64,000 nt of DNA, taken from Prolixibacteraceae bacterium (GTDB taxonomy: Bacteria; Bacteroidota; Bacteroidia; Bacteroidales; Prolixibacteraceae). Location: assembly GCA_019856515.1 (NCBI GenBank), contig CP082230.1, forward strand, positions 2,542,001 to 2,606,000. Direction: 5' to 3'. Position 1 is the first letter of the stretch. Every line of letters starts with the position of its first letter. Positions 36,333 through 46,856 of the stretch are shown here, one piece after another. The translations under genes were made by a program, and so were the position numbers. The notes under the pieces were generated by a model. It saw only the letters and a list, made by a program, of their open reading frames with translations, was not told where the DNA came from and searched no databases.

Positions 36333-37598
36333 TTAGCTTCCGAAATCATCAAAGTGGATATTTTCTTTTTCAACACCTAAGTCGAATAACATATTCTCAA
36401 CAGATGAGTTCATAATTGGAGGTCCACACATGTAGTATGTGATATCTTCAGGAGCCTCATGATTACGTAGGTAATTCTCAAAAATAACGTTGTGAATAAA
36501 TCCTGTTGGTCCTTCCCAGTTGTCCTCTGGTTGTGGATCAGAAAGAGCCAAATGGAATTCAAAATTAGGGAAATTCTTCTCTATCTCACGGAACTGCTCA
36601 TAGTAGAACACCTCTCTCCATGAACGAGCACCATACCAGAAAGTAACTTTACGAGTCGTATCTTTCACAGTATTGAAGATATGGAACAGGTGAGAACGCA
36701 TTGGCGCCATACCTGCACCACCACCAATAAACATACGCTCTTGATCATCATCATGCAAGAAGAACTCTCCATAAGGTCCTGAAATCGTGATCTTATCTCC
36801 TGGTTTTAAAGAGAAGATATATGAAGAACAGATACCTGGATTAATCTTCTGGAAACCGCCGTTTACACGATCAAAAGGAGGCGTTGCAATACGGATATTC
36901 AACATGATAATGTTACCCTCTGCAGGGTGGTTAGCCATTGAATAAGCACGGAATGTAGGCTCAGGGTTAACCATCTTAAGATCAAAGATACCATGCTGAT
37001 CCCACTCTGGCTTATACTCATCAGAAATATCAAATTTACTGAAATCAACGTCACATTTTGGAACGTCAATCTGAATATATCCACCCGATTGGAAATCTAG
37101 AGTCTCTCCTTCTGGTAGCCTAACTACAAATTCCTTAATATAGGTGGCAACGTTGTCATTAGAGACAACCTCACACTCCCATTTCTTAACTCCCATTACC
37201 TCTTGAGGAACACGGATATCCATATCTTCCTTTACCTTCACCTGACAAGCCAAACGCCAATTGTCTGCTTGCTCTTTTCTTGTAAAGAAACCTGTTTCAG
37301 TAGGAAGAATTGATCCTGCGCCACTATCCACTTGAAGACGACACATTCCACATGTACCACCTCCACCACAAGCAGAAGGAAGAAGAATTTTTTCATTTCC
37401 TAGTGTACTCAATAGAGTTGCACCAGGTTCCGTCTCAATTGTTTGGTCACCATTGTTGATATCCACCTTTACTTTTCCCTCTGGAGTAAGCTTTTTCTTT
37501 ACATATAAAAGCAAACTTACCAAAAGAAGGATCACTAAAAGGAAGATCACGACACTCGTTATAACCACTTTCAATTGGCTTATATCTAGTAGTATCAT
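36333..37598 (-). CDS. nqrF: Na+-translocating NADH:quinone reductase subunit F
   Basis: Entry point of the Na+-NQR complex: oxidises NADH and passes electrons on. One N-terminal membrane helix is followed by a [2Fe-2S] ferredoxin domain with C77, C83, C86 and C118 (CGGGGTCGMC ... LACQ). Then come an FAD domain (FRAYSMANHPAEG, RxYS type) and an NADH domain (MFIGGGAGMAPMRSHLFHI, YMCGPPIM). The C-terminus DDFGS is as in other NqrF proteins. At 421 residues it is the usual length. Last gene of the operon, before the terminator. Confidence 0.97.
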   Translation of the reverse strand: MILLDISQLKVVITSVVIFLLVILLLVSLLLYVKKKLTPEGKVKVDINNGDQTIETEPGATLLSTLGNEKILLPSACGGGGTCGMCRLQVDSGAGSILPTETGFFTRKEQADNWRLACQVKVKEDMDIRVPQEVMGVKKWECEVVSNDNVATYIKEFVVRLPEGETLDFQSGGYIQIDVPKCDVDFSKFDISDEYKPEWDQHGIFDLKMVNPEPTFRAYSMANHPAEGNIIMLNIRIATPPFDRVNGGFQKINPGICSSYIFSLKPGDKITISGPYGEFFLHDDDQERMFIGGGAGMAPMRSHLFHIFNTVKDTTRKVTFWYGARSWREVFYYEQFREIEKNFPNFEFHLALSDPQPEDNWEGPTGFIHNVIFENYLRNHEAPEDITYYMCGPPIMNSSVENMLFDLGVEKENIHFDDFGS

Positions 37599-37641
37599 TT
37601 TATCTTTTTATTATTCTGTCGTTAATAAATCTTACTTAGGA

Positions 37642-38259
37642 TTAAAGTTTGATTCCCATAAATCCCATAAATGCGATCCCCATCAATCCTGTGATGATAA
37701 AGGTGATCCCCAATCCTCTCAAAGGAGCAGGTACATTCGAGTACTGGATCTTCTCTCTAATTGCAGCCAAAGCAACAATAGCAAGTAACCAACCCACACC
37801 AGATCCTAGACCATAAACAGTAGCTTCTCCGATGTTAACGAACTCTTTTTGTTGCATAAAAAGAGATCCACCAAGAATCGCACAGTTTACTGCGATCAAA
37901 GGAAGGAAGATACCTAAACTAGAATAAAGAGCTGGAGCAAACTTCTCCACAACCATCTCTACCAACTGAACCATTGCAGCAATAATTCCGATAAACATGA
38001 TAAAAGACAAGAAGCTTAAATCCACTTCAGCAAAACTTGGATCTAACCAAGACAGTGCACCTGGACGAAGAACTTTAGTTTCCAATAGGTAGTTCACAGG
38101 AAGAGTGATACCCAATACAAAGATAACCGCAAGTCCTAATCCAAACGCTGTATTTACCTTTTTCGACACAGCTAGGTAAGAACACATTCCTAGGAAGTAT
38201 GCAAATACCATGTTATCGATAAATACCGATTTGATAAATAAATCAATATAATGTTCCAT
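37642..38259 (-). CDS. nqrE: Na+-translocating NADH:quinone reductase subunit E
   Basis: Integral membrane subunit of about six helices, 205 residues. The motif [21 protein letters not shown] at the N-terminus carries one of the half-channel cysteines, and the middle has [12 protein letters not shown] with the second conserved cysteine. It pairs with NqrD around an iron centre. It lies 23 bases after nqrD and 43 before nqrF. Confidence 0.97.
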   Translation of the reverse strand: MEHYIDLFIKSVFIDNMVFAYFLGMCSYLAVSKKVNTAFGLGLAVIFVLGITLPVNYLLETKVLRPGALSWLDPSFAEVDLSFLSFIMFIGIIAAMVQLVEMVVEKFAPALYSSLGIFLPLIAVNCAILGGSLFMQQKEFVNIGEATVYGLGSGVGWLLAIVALAAIREKIQYSNVPAPLRGLGITFIITGLMGIAFMGFMGIKL

Positions 38260-38282
38260 TTGTATATAATACTTTAAAACGA

Positions 38283-38915
38283 TTAATCTTCAATTAATTT
38301 ACGGTCATAACTACGTTGTACCCAGATAATCACACCAACAGTAATCAATGCCATTGGAGGTAGAATCATCATACCATTATTTGAATAACCTAGATCATAA
38401 AAACATTGAGGAATCACATGATATCCCAACAAAGTTCCTGATCCCAATAATTCACGGAAGAAGGCTACAATAATCAAAATTAACGCATAACCCGCTGAGT
38501 TACCAATACCGTCTAAGAATGCTGGACCTGGCTTATTACCTAATGCAAATGCCTCAATACGACCCATCAAAATACAGTTTGTAATAATCAAACCAACAAA
38601 CACGGACAACTGCTTACTTACATCATAAACAAATGCACGCAATACTTGGTCTACCAAGATCACTAAAGCAGCGATAACTACAAGCTGAACAATAATACGG
38701 ATACGATTAGGAATCGTATTACGCAACAACGAAATAATCACGTTTGCACAGGCCAATACAACCATTACAGACAAAGACATGACAATCGCTGGTTTTAGCT
38801 GAGCTGTTACCGCCAAAGCAGAACAGATACCCAAAACCTGAGTTGTGATAGGGTTCTTACTGCCGATAGGATCAGTAAGCAGCTTTATATTTTTCTTTGA
38901 AAATAATTGACTCAT
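38283..38915 (-). CDS. nqrD: Na+-translocating NADH:quinone reductase subunit D
   Basis: Integral membrane subunit of 210 residues, homologous to NqrE and RnfE. Conserved segments are [17 protein letters not shown] and [17 protein letters not shown], which carry the paired cysteines for the membrane iron-sulfur site. It begins 1 base after nqrC, consistent with coupled translation. Confidence 0.97.
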   Translation of the reverse strand: MSQLFSKKNIKLLTDPIGSKNPITTQVLGICSALAVTAQLKPAIVMSLSVMVVLACANVIISLLRNTIPNRIRIIVQLVVIAALVILVDQVLRAFVYDVSKQLSVFVGLIITNCILMGRIEAFALGNKPGPAFLDGIGNSAGYALILIIVAFFRELLGSGTLLGYHVIPQCFYDLGYSNNGMMILPPMALITVGVIIWVQRSYDRKLIED

Positions 38916-38916
38916 C

Positions 38917-39621
38917 TTATTTTACTTTTTTGATAAAGTTCTCATACAACTTAAGATCGTCACCTACCATCGCTTGAAGCCCTTTCGATGTAATAGTTCC
39001 ACCAGAAATAGCGTCCACACTATGTGCAGGGTCCACTATTGATTTCTCACTAGCTTTAGCTACAATGATTGACACAAGTTTACCTGACTTATCAAAGATT
39101 GTTTTCCCTTTGAATGGCTTCTGAAAAGCAGGGGCAGCAATCTCGGCACCCAAACCAGGAGTCTCACCTTGGTGATCAAATGTTGCACCATAAATTGTGT
39201 TCATATCATCATTCAATGCTATATATCCCCAGATAGGTCCCCATAGACCTGCTCCATACAATGGAATGATATACTTCTTTCCAGCATCGGTCTGAGCAAC
39301 AAAAACTGGCAACAATTTTTTAGATGTATCTTTCTCAGAATACTGAACTTTTAGGTTTACAGTAAATGCATCACCCTCTACTTTCTCTCCTTTATTATTT
39401 ACAACAAAAGCTTCCTTGATAACTTCTTTGTATTTAACTTCTGCATTAGAAGCATCTACAATTACATTTACCGACTTAAGGATATTTTGTTTCTTCTCTA
39501 TTGCTACGTTTTTCTGTTGGAAAGGCTTAAGATTTACTGCTGCCAATGCCAAAATGGCTGCAACAACGACCACCATTACCGAAGCATAGATAAACGTATA
39601 TGAATTGCTATTCTTATCCAT
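38917..39621 (-). CDS. nqrC: Na+-translocating NADH:quinone reductase subunit C
   Basis: Periplasmic FMN-bearing subunit with one N-terminal membrane helix (FIYASVMVVVVAAILALAAV). The covalent FMN site is the SGGT motif, T209 (AISGGTITSKGLQ), replacing the usual SGAT. GLWGPIWGYIALNDD and GETPGLGAEIA are family signatures. At 234 residues it is typical. It lies 18 bases after nqrB. Confidence 0.97.
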   Translation of the reverse strand: MDKNSNSYTFIYASVMVVVVAAILALAAVNLKPFQQKNVAIEKKQNILKSVNVIVDASNAEVKYKEVIKEAFVVNNKGEKVEGDAFTVNLKVQYSEKDTSKKLLPVFVAQTDAGKKYIIPLYGAGLWGPIWGYIALNDDMNTIYGATFDHQGETPGLGAEIAAPAFQKPFKGKTIFDKSGKLVSIIVAKASEKSIVDPAHSVDAISGGTITSKGLQAMVGDDLKLYENFIKKVK

Positions 39622-39639
39622 TTTACTAAATTAATAGGT

Positions 39640-40806
39640 TTAAGCTTTTGCACGTTTTAATCTACGCTTGATATTTCCGGAAACAACACCGTGATCAATA
39701 AGCGGAGCAAAAGTATTCATTAATAAGATTGCTAACATCATACCTTCTGGATATGCTGGATTCATAACACGGATAATTACAGCTAGAACACCAATAATAA
39801 ATCCATAATACCATTTTCCTTTTTCTGTTTGTGCTGCAGAAACAGGATCAGTAGCCATAAATACCGCACCAAATGCAAATCCACCAATAATAAAGTGATA
39901 CCAGAATGGCATATCTGTCATATAAGGATTACTTCCAAATAGATTCATCAAGATTCCAACGAACGATGCACCTAAAACAGTCGATACCATAATCTTCCAA
40001 CTTCCAATACCTGTCCAAATTAGAATCACTGCTCCAATCAAGATAGCCAATGTAGAAGTCTCTCCAATAGATCCTGGGATAAACCCTAAGAACGCATCCA
40101 TTGGTGAAAAATTACCTAGATCCAAAGTTCCTGTCGTTACAGCCTCAGCTGCTTTTGCCAATGGCGTCGCGCCAGAAAATGCATCGATAGCTTTCTCTCC
40201 TCCGAGCGAAACCCATACCGACTCCCCTGACATCTGCGAAGGATAAGCAAAAAACAAGAATGCACGTGCAACCAACGCTGGGTTCCAAATGTTCATTCCT
40301 GTTCCTCCGAATACTTCTTTACAGAAAACAACAGAGAATGCTACGGATACAGCAATCATCCACAAAGGTGTATTTACTGGCATCACCATCGGAATCAACA
40401 ATCCACTCACTAGGAATCCCTCATGAATTTCATGCCCTTTCAACTGTGCCGTGACAAATTCAACGCCAAGACCCACACCATAGGATACGATTATTGCTGG
40501 CAATACACGCAAAAAACCGTAGAAAAAAGTCTCCATAAAAGAAGCCGTTGCACCTACAGCAAGATTGTGTTGATAACCAATATTATACATCCCTACCAAC
40601 AGGGCAGGAATCAATGCCAATACCACCATAGACATAGTACGCTTAAGGTCTGTATAATCCCTTACATGCGATCCTATTTTCGTTGTATGATTTGGCACGA
40701 ACAAAAATGTCTCAAATCCACCAAATACAGATTTGAACATATGTAACTTACCGCCTTTTTCAAATTGCGGTTTCTGTTTGTCAATCCAGTTTCTTAATGC
40801 TTTCAT
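39640..40806 (-). CDS. nqrB: Na+-translocating NADH:quinone reductase subunit B
   Basis: Main sodium-translocating membrane subunit, about ten helices, 388 residues. The covalent FMN threonine is T214 in FSGATPLAKAA. Riboflavin and quinone sites are also in this subunit in the known structures. Signatures include VFGGTGMNIWNPALVARAF and MATDPVSAAQTEKGKW. It lies 51 bases after nqrA. Confidence 0.97.
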   Translation of the reverse strand: MKALRNWIDKQKPQFEKGGKLHMFKSVFGGFETFLFVPNHTTKIGSHVRDYTDLKRTMSMVVLALIPALLVGMYNIGYQHNLAVGATASFMETFFYGFLRVLPAIIVSYGVGLGVEFVTAQLKGHEIHEGFLVSGLLIPMVMPVNTPLWMIAVSVAFSVVFCKEVFGGTGMNIWNPALVARAFLFFAYPSQMSGESVWVSLGGEKAIDAFSGATPLAKAAEAVTTGTLDLGNFSPMDAFLGFIPGSIGETSTLAILIGAVILIWTGIGSWKIMVSTVLGASFVGILMNLFGSNPYMTDMPFWYHFIIGGFAFGAVFMATDPVSAAQTEKGKWYYGFIIGVLAVIIRVMNPAYPEGMMLAILLMNTFAPLIDHGVVSGNIKRRLKRAKA

Positions 40807-40857
40807 ATTCTAATATTGATTCAAAAGAATAAGACAAGAGTAAAGTGCTCTCTATCC

Positions 40858-42210
40858 CTATCCTAACTCCTTGATCATTGTGTTAATACCATCGCGAAGA
40901 ATCTTCTGGATATCGATCTTAGAAGTACATACATACTCACATAGAGCAATGTCCTCTTCAATCACTTCATATATTCCAAGTTGTTCCATCTTATCAATAT
41001 CATTGACCAAGATTGATTTAAACAACTGAACTGGAAGAATATCCATAGGAAGAACTTTCTCATACTCACCTGTAACTACAAACGCACGCTCTTCTCCGTG
41101 GAAGTTGGTGTCCATCGTAAACTTTCTAGCCTTAGAACCTAACCAAGAAAAGAATGTTCTAGAAGGACTAAATTTACCAAGACCAGGTAAAGCCCATCCA
41201 AACATCTCATAGTAGTTTCCTTCTGGAAGAATCGTTACTTGATTTGAATAGAAAGACATATGTCCATCAATTTCCACCTGAGTACCAGTCAATACATCTC
41301 CAGAAATAATACGATTATTCTCAGCATCAATACTCTCTTGCATTACGGAAGAGATGTTAGCACCAATTAAAGTTTCCACATATTCCGGAGACTTCAATGG
41401 AGATCCAGTAAGAGCGATTACTCGTTTGGCATCATAAATACCTTTCTCGAACAAACGACCGATATTCACAACATCCTGAGGAGCAATAGTCCAATAGATA
41501 TCTCCTTTGTTTATTGGGGAGATATGAGCAATTTGCACTCCAACATTACCTGCTGGATGTGGTCCAGAAAATTTAGTTGTCTTCACTCCTTGAATCGCTC
41601 CAAACATCTTATTCGATGAATCGGCTGGCAATCCTAAATGAACAGATCCATCTGTCAATTTTGACAAAGCATCAATACCTACCTGAAAATGCTTCTGCTC
41701 TTCTGCTAGAACAAATTCATAATCCGAAGCTAATGGCGCGGAATCAAAACATGAGATGAAAATATCTTTAGGAGTATCTGCTGGACGCGCTACGATACCG
41801 TAAGGACGCATCTTCAACATTGGCCATAATCCTGAAGTTAGTAGACTCTCTTTAATCTCTTCCCTCTTTAAGGAAGAAGGACTACCTTTCTGAAACTCTT
41901 CGTACACGATTTCATTGTCGGCTTTCACCACCACTTCCAAAATACGACGACGCTCTCCTCGAACCACAGCTACCACTTCACCACTCACTGGAGATGTGAA
42001 TTTCACTTCAGGATTACTTTTATCGTAGAATAGAGGAGAACCAGCTTTCACTGTTGCTCCTTCTTTTACTGAAAGTTTTGGTGTCAAACCAGGGAAATCA
42101 GTTGGTTTAATCGCATAGGTTTGACTTGGAGACGCTTTTTTCATCGTCTTCTCAGCCTCACCTTGAAGCGGAATATTTAAACCTTTTTTAAGCTTTATAA
42201 CGTTTGACAT
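40858..42210 (-). CDS. nqrA: Na+-translocating NADH:quinone reductase subunit A
   Basis: Cytoplasmic subunit of the Na+ pump, 450 residues, first gene of the six-gene operon in the order A-B-C-D-E-F. It begins IKLKKGLNIPLQGEAEK and has GPHPAGNVGVQIAHISPINK, both typical of NqrA. It has no redox cofactor of its own and may help in quinone binding or assembly. A promoter with both elements sits directly upstream. Confidence 0.97.
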   Translation of the reverse strand: MSNVIKLKKGLNIPLQGEAEKTMKKASPSQTYAIKPTDFPGLTPKLSVKEGATVKAGSPLFYDKSNPEVKFTSPVSGEVVAVVRGERRRILEVVVKADNEIVYEEFQKGSPSSLKREEIKESLLTSGLWPMLKMRPYGIVARPADTPKDIFISCFDSAPLASDYEFVLAEEQKHFQVGIDALSKLTDGSVHLGLPADSSNKMFGAIQGVKTTKFSGPHPAGNVGVQIAHISPINKGDIYWTIAPQDVVNIGRLFEKGIYDAKRVIALTGSPLKSPEYVETLIGANISSVMQESIDAENNRIISGDVLTGTQVEIDGHMSFYSNQVTILPEGNYYEMFGWALPGLGKFSPSRTFFSWLGSKARKFTMDTNFHGEERAFVVTGEYEKVLPMDILPVQLFKSILVNDIDKMEQLGIYEVIEEDIALCEYVCTSKIDIQKILRDGINTMIKELG

Positions 42211-42240
42211 CGCAATGAATTAATTTTTTAATTTGCCGCA

Positions 42241-42272
42241 CAAAGATACTAAATTCGTACCGAGAAACCCAA
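42241..42272 (-). promoter_or_regulatory. Promoter of the nqr operon
   Basis: On the minus strand TTG (42272-42270), 21 bases, then TATCTTTG (42248-42241), a perfect TAnnTTTG. The leader to the nqrA ATG would be about 25-30 nt. Confidence 0.65.
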
Positions 42273-42529
42273 TAGAAAAGTAGGCAGAGTATGTTATAAA
42301 ATTGTTCAATTTTACCTTAATTAACCCCCTTGCCTATTGCACATGTAGTTTATTATACTATAGATTTATCCTTTTTTACGTAGCGTATCGTTATTTTGTC
42401 TACATAAAAATTTTATATTTACCGCACAAATAGCTCATTACACATTGATAATGAATCAATTCAAATGTCTCACAACATAAAAATAAGCTACTTTATACTC
42501 TTTTATTAAGATTCAACAACCATATAAAA

Positions 42530-43819
42530 ATGAAAAACCTTCTGTTCCAAAGCCTCATCACACTACTGTTCATGTGTCATTTTTGTGCATTATTTGCCCA
42601 AGAGAAGAACTACTTCGAACAAAAAGAATATCGAAACTATATTGCAGACAAGAATATTAAGACAGTGCAGTTTTTTCATCAAGGAGACGATCTAAGTATG
42701 CCTCTTTTACTACTTAATAGTAGTAAGAAATTACTCTTGTCATTTGATGATCTAAAGAACGACCCACGTAATTTCGCCTACAAAATCACTCAATGTGACT
42801 GGGATTGGAAACCTCTAGATAATATCTTCACAGACTATTTGGAAGGTATGGAGATGAACGAAATATATGATTATTATAATTCCGAAAACACACAAGTACC
42901 ATACACACATTACAGACTCACTATACCAAATGAGGATGTACGCATTACCCAAACAGGAAACTACATCATACAATTCTATGATGCAGACCTAGCAGATGAT
43001 ATTGTTCTGTTCCAAAGGAGGTTTCAAGTTATAGCTCCAGTTCTTGATATCTCAGCTCAAGTAATCAATTCAAACCTTATTCGAGATGGAGGACGCAAAC
43101 AAGAGGTAAATTTCAGTTTCAACTATGAGAAATTGAACGTCACAGATCCGAAAAATGAACTTCATGTAGTTGTAACCCAAAATGCAAGATGGGACCTTGC
43201 ACGTGAAGTTGACTATACTTTTAGGGACGATGAAAACCTAAAATATCAAAATGACAAGAACCTATTCTTCTCGCCACTAAATGAATTTAGAGCTTTCACT
43301 ATTCGAGATGAGAAGTCGGTAAACCTTCATGTAAACAACATGCAATATATCGCGCCATTCTATCATGCAACATTAGAGATGGATGGGATGAACAGAGGAA
43401 GTGTTTATCAGACCAATACTGATATTAATGGAGCCTATACCATTACTGCAGATAGAACCACCAATCCCAATACACAAGCAGACTATATATTTGTCCATTT
43501 TAATCTAGACGTTCCTGTAGACCTTGCAGATGGGATATATGTTTTTGGCGCACTCACCGATTGGGATACCACCAAAGAAAACATGATGTTCCGTGTAAAA
43601 GAGCATAGAGGGTATTTTGCTGATATTCTCTTAAAAGAAGGAATCTACAACTACGCTTATGGCTACAAAACAGCACAGGATAAAGATATCAACCTACAAA
43701 TGTTCGAAGGCGATCACATCGAAACAGAGAATCAATATCAAATATGGGTTTTCTACTCTCCAATAGGATCAAGATATTCTCAGTTGGTTGGATTTACTTC
43801 TCTAAATAGCCGAAAGTAA
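42530..43819 (+). CDS. Type IX secretion plug protein (DUF5103 family)
   Basis: A 429-residue exported protein with a signal peptide (FMCHFCALFA then QEK). Family signatures are QFFHQGDDLSMPLLLLNSS, CDWDWKPLDNIFTDYLEG and the C-terminal immunoglobulin-like part with FGALTDWDTTKENMMF. In Flavobacterium the homologue blocks the SprA translocon pore of the type IX secretion system when no substrate passes. Its presence implies a T9SS in this organism, though no other T9SS gene lies here. It diverges from nqrA over a 319-base gap and appears monocistronic. Confidence 0.88.
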   Translation: MKNLLFQSLITLLFMCHFCALFAQEKNYFEQKEYRNYIADKNIKTVQFFHQGDDLSMPLLLLNSSKKLLLSFDDLKNDPRNFAYKITQCDWDWKPLDNIFTDYLEGMEMNEIYDYYNSENTQVPYTHYRLTIPNEDVRITQTGNYIIQFYDADLADDIVLFQRRFQVIAPVLDISAQVINSNLIRDGGRKQEVNFSFNYEKLNVTDPKNELHVVVTQNARWDLAREVDYTFRDDENLKYQNDKNLFFSPLNEFRAFTIRDEKSVNLHVNNMQYIAPFYHATLEMDGMNRGSVYQTNTDINGAYTITADRTTNPNTQADYIFVHFNLDVPVDLADGIYVFGALTDWDTTKENMMFRVKEHRGYFADILLKEGIYNYAYGYKTAQDKDINLQMFEGDHIETENQYQIWVFYSPIGSRYSQLVGFTSLNSRK

Positions 43820-43834
43820 CTATAAGTATCACAT

Positions 43835-43871
43835 AGGAGGCTATTCATAGAACAAAAGAACAATGCCTCCT
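43835..43871 (+). terminator. Possible terminator of the T9SS plug gene
   Basis: Perfect 7-bp GC-rich arms aggaggc (43835-43841) and gcctcct (43865-43871) around a 23-nt loop, followed by ctcattttt, 16 bases past the stop. Confidence 0.5.
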
Positions 43872-44583
43872 CTCATTTTTAGTAATCTCACCTGCATTAC
43901 ACCTTATTGAATGGATAATATAGCATCCAAGGCGAGTCCAACAACCTTTCTATTTACGTCTCTATTTTTACCATCACAAAAACCTGGGTTAATTATAGGA
44001 CAGAAGAGACGAGCCATTTACTTCAATCCCATATTTCCTCAAAAAAATCTGAAAGTACTACATTGAATAACCCAATACAAATTGCTGAGAATAGATCACA
44101 AAGAGACAAGAGGACTGTAAATTCGATGATCATATATCCAGTCCATGAATATCAAAAAAACATATAAAGGTCCGACAATAGCATAGGTGCTTCTGATATC
44201 AAATTGTCCTCAACAGCCCCAAATAAAATTAAAAAGTAAACACCTATCATTCACACAGAAATCTAACCCAAACTTAAAATATGACACAACAACTATATAA
44301 ACACAAATTATTTGCCAACAACAATAGCCTAATACTATCTTAAATAGCTCTATATATCTCGACAAACAAATCTATTAAACCTTCGTCCACAGCTCGTTAT
44401 CAGCACAAATTCATAACACTGATAATATGACATTTAATAGATCAATATCATCCAAACACGACTATCGGATTAACAGAAGTCTAATCGATACTCCATCAAT
44501 ACAAATGTTAAATAATATATATTTAAATCAACTTATATATATATTACATAATATAGCACTACAATATTTTAACTATTTTTACA
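43872..44583. other. Intergenic region, no gene seen
   Basis: A 712-base AT-rich gap in front of the lipoprotein island. The last 60 bases share tagcactaca and following A/T motifs with the sequence before the relic at 32780, suggesting a conserved promoter. No gene or RNA is recognised. Confidence 0.55.
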
Positions 44584-45883
44584 ATGAAAAAACTTATATT
44601 TTCACTTATTGTTTTAGTAGGAGGTATGATGTCGTGCCAACAAGAAGCGATAGAACCAACAAGACAAGCAGTAGATGCAAGTGCTTTTGAAATCTTGCCT
44701 ACTATTTCACAAGGCGAAGCACAATCAAAATTCGCTAAGATTCTTTCAAAGGCAGTCTATAACGACGAAACTGTTCGAGGCTTTATTCAAAGAGAATCAC
44801 TAAAACAGTTCGATAATGACTATGATATTCTTTATGGGAAAGTAAAAGAATCAATAAGTCAAAGAAGAACTCACTTTCAAACAAGCTCTTGATGTATATG
44901 CAGAGGATGCAAACACATTGGATCAAATTGAAAAAATGCTCCGCTTATTAACATTCTACTTCCAAATCTTGAAATTGCAGGTGGAATGAGTGCAGAGAAA
45001 TGGGATATTTCAAATAACCGCATTGTTATCGTATCAGAAGCTGGAAACACTGAAAACACCGTTTATGGTAATGGGGAAGAAGTTTACTACATTGGAGGAA
45101 ATGAGATCCCAAGATTTCCATTACTTGTAGTCAAGAACAATGAAAGAATGGTTCTAAAGACTCCTGCTACAAAATCTGCCGAAGCAAAATACGAATTTGC
45201 AAAAAATTCATACAATCCTAATTATAACAATTCGAAATCTACGAAATGGTCTGAATGGAGAGAACAGAATGTTTCAAGAGGAGTAGACACTTTAGATTAT
45301 CTTTCAGGAAAACGTATACACTCTAGATTGATTGAAGCATATAAAAGATCTATTTGATATTATTACAGTTTCTAACGATAGAATAATTCCAACATGGTTT
45401 AATCATAGTGAAAACAATTATCAAATGAGGACGAAAGATAAGAACCGAATTACATCAAAATCGTTTAGTCCAAACGGGAAATATGGAATATGGCTTTTTG
45501 AATGGGATATTGCAAAAGAATCAACAACAGTAGCTTGGGTATTAATTGAGCAAGATTATAACAATAACAAATTTGAGACTGAAGTTCAAACAACATTTAC
45601 TTGCCAAACAACTTGGGATTTTAAAGCTGGAATTTCGGCTAAAGTCAAAGAGCTAGCTTTTAATCTTTCAGGAGGTTATAATAACAATTATGGTTCTGCG
45701 ATTAAAACAAAAACAAAAATATCGATTAAAGAGTCAGATGGCGTAATTGCAAAAGGAGATATGAAATACCATCATCCACTGATTACAAAAAAAAGACCAG
45801 TTGTTGAGAATCACTATCCAGTAGAACCTGTTTTCAATGGGAATACAACGTTTATGATAATTCAACCTGACTTAAGAAACTAA
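44584..45883 (+). pseudogene. Long lipoprotein gene broken by three single-base shifts
   Basis: Reads as one ~433-residue lipoprotein if three shifts are repaired. Frame 1 (44584) has a lipobox (GMMSC) and FEILPTISQGEAQSKFAKIL ... RGFIQRESLKQFDNDYDIL. Near 44851-44863 one extra base moves the frame to EELTFKQALDVYAEDANTLD. At the A run 44931-44936 one base is missing, leading to KNAPLINILLPNLEIAGG and on to FPLLVVKNNERMVLK. At the A run 45343-45346 one base is extra, leading to KDLFDIITVSNDRIIPTWF and the end at 45883. The N-terminal pattern matches uncharacterised Bacteroidota lipoproteins; function unknown. It is followed after 4 bases by a small lipoprotein gene. Confidence 0.8.
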
Positions 45884-45887
45884 AAAC

Positions 45888-46499
45888 ATGACAAAATATT
45901 ACATTTTACTTCTTTCTATATTTTTCTCATGTAAAAAAGAAGATCTAACAACTGCAAAGGAAGACCTCCCCATGGAAATGAGAGGTCTTTATAAACTGAT
46001 TGAAGCTAAAACAGAAGAAACAAGTCATAATTCAATTGACATCAACAATGACGGTATTGAATCAGTTGATATTCTTGGACAGATTACGAACAGTTACTGC
46101 ACGATTAATATCAATAAACCCGCATTATTTTCAGTTGTCACATCAAATACTATATTTCTAAAATTTCCGAGATCGAGTAAATACAGTTCAGCAAAAAGTA
46201 CTTGTTTTACCAGAGACCTTACATGGAGATATACGGCACAAAGATATGTACTTAATAGAAATATAACTTTAGATCTTGACAATGTAAATTACAATGATGG
46301 TTCATGGAGCAAAGTTAAGTATAAAGATGGAGTAATTTCAGCTAAATATCAAGCTGACTTCTATGACTTTAAGGAAGATCGATTTACAAATCTTATAGTC
46401 AATGTTAAACTAAAGAAACTAACTTACGATCAAAACAAAGCCTCTATGGTTGCTAAAAACACGCCCATAATCTACTCTAAGGATTACCCTAAGAAATAA
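45888..46499 (+). CDS. Lipocalin-like lipoprotein (paralogue B1)
   Basis: A 203-residue lipoprotein with lipobox FFSC (MTKYYILLLSIFFSCKK). MEMRGLYKLIEAK is followed by an EF-hand-like loop DINNDGIESVD (51-61), then beta-rich sequence (FYDFKEDRFTNLIVNVKLK) and the end KNTPIIYSKDYPKK. This fits a small calcium-loop lipocalin-like barrel, by inference. It begins 4 bases after the long broken gene, and is close in sequence to the tandem copy at 46857, with the same last 14 residues. Confidence 0.75.
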   Translation: MTKYYILLLSIFFSCKKEDLTTAKEDLPMEMRGLYKLIEAKTEETSHNSIDINNDGIESVDILGQITNSYCTININKPALFSVVTSNTIFLKFPRSSKYSSAKSTCFTRDLTWRYTAQRYVLNRNITLDLDNVNYNDGSWSKVKYKDGVISAKYQADFYDFKEDRFTNLIVNVKLKKLTYDQNKASMVAKNTPIIYSKDYPKK

Positions 46500-46506
46500 T
46501 TCATAC

Positions 46507-46538
46507 AACCTTGTAGCTCCAGGTAGAGCTACAAGGTT
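46507..46538 (+). terminator. Terminator behind lipoprotein B1
   Basis: Perfect 12-bp arms 46507-46518 and 46527-46538 with an 8-nt loop, followed by attttatt. The corresponding site behind the second copy (after 47477) lacks this hairpin. Confidence 0.8.
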
Positions 46539-46579
46539 ATTTTATTAATTACATAATACAAAACGATTATATCTAATTT

Positions 46580-46684
46580 ATGAAACAGCTCCTATTTATC
46601 ATCCTTACTGTGGTATGCTTATGCTGCAAACAGAGGAGAAAAGGGGGATATATTTTTCTTACCATCCCACTTCTCCTCATTTAA
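46580..46684 (+). pseudogene. Relic of the C11 protease gene start
   Basis: The first 18 codons (MKQLLFIILTVVCLCCKQ) and the ~25 bases before them match the start of the intact C11 protease gene at 47505 almost base for base. The match then ends and the frame closes at 46684. It is the truncated end of a tandem duplication covering the small lipoprotein gene and the start of the protease gene. Confidence 0.8.
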
Positions 46685-46856
46685 ATATCACTGAAACAAT
46701 ATAGCAAAAATTGAAAAAGAGTCGCTTAAACCAGAAAATCATGAAAGCTGAGGTGATTTAGCTTATAACACATCACTGTGTCTAATAAGCCTAGGTAAGA
46801 TTGAAGAAAAACTACTTTGAGCACAAAAAACATAAACTAATTACATTAAAACACTT

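Noticed and set aside
44427..44690. 87-codon frame overlapping the start of the long lipoprotein gene
   Set aside because: Wrong frame relative to the clear lipoprotein signal at 44584, and low-complexity AT-rich content.
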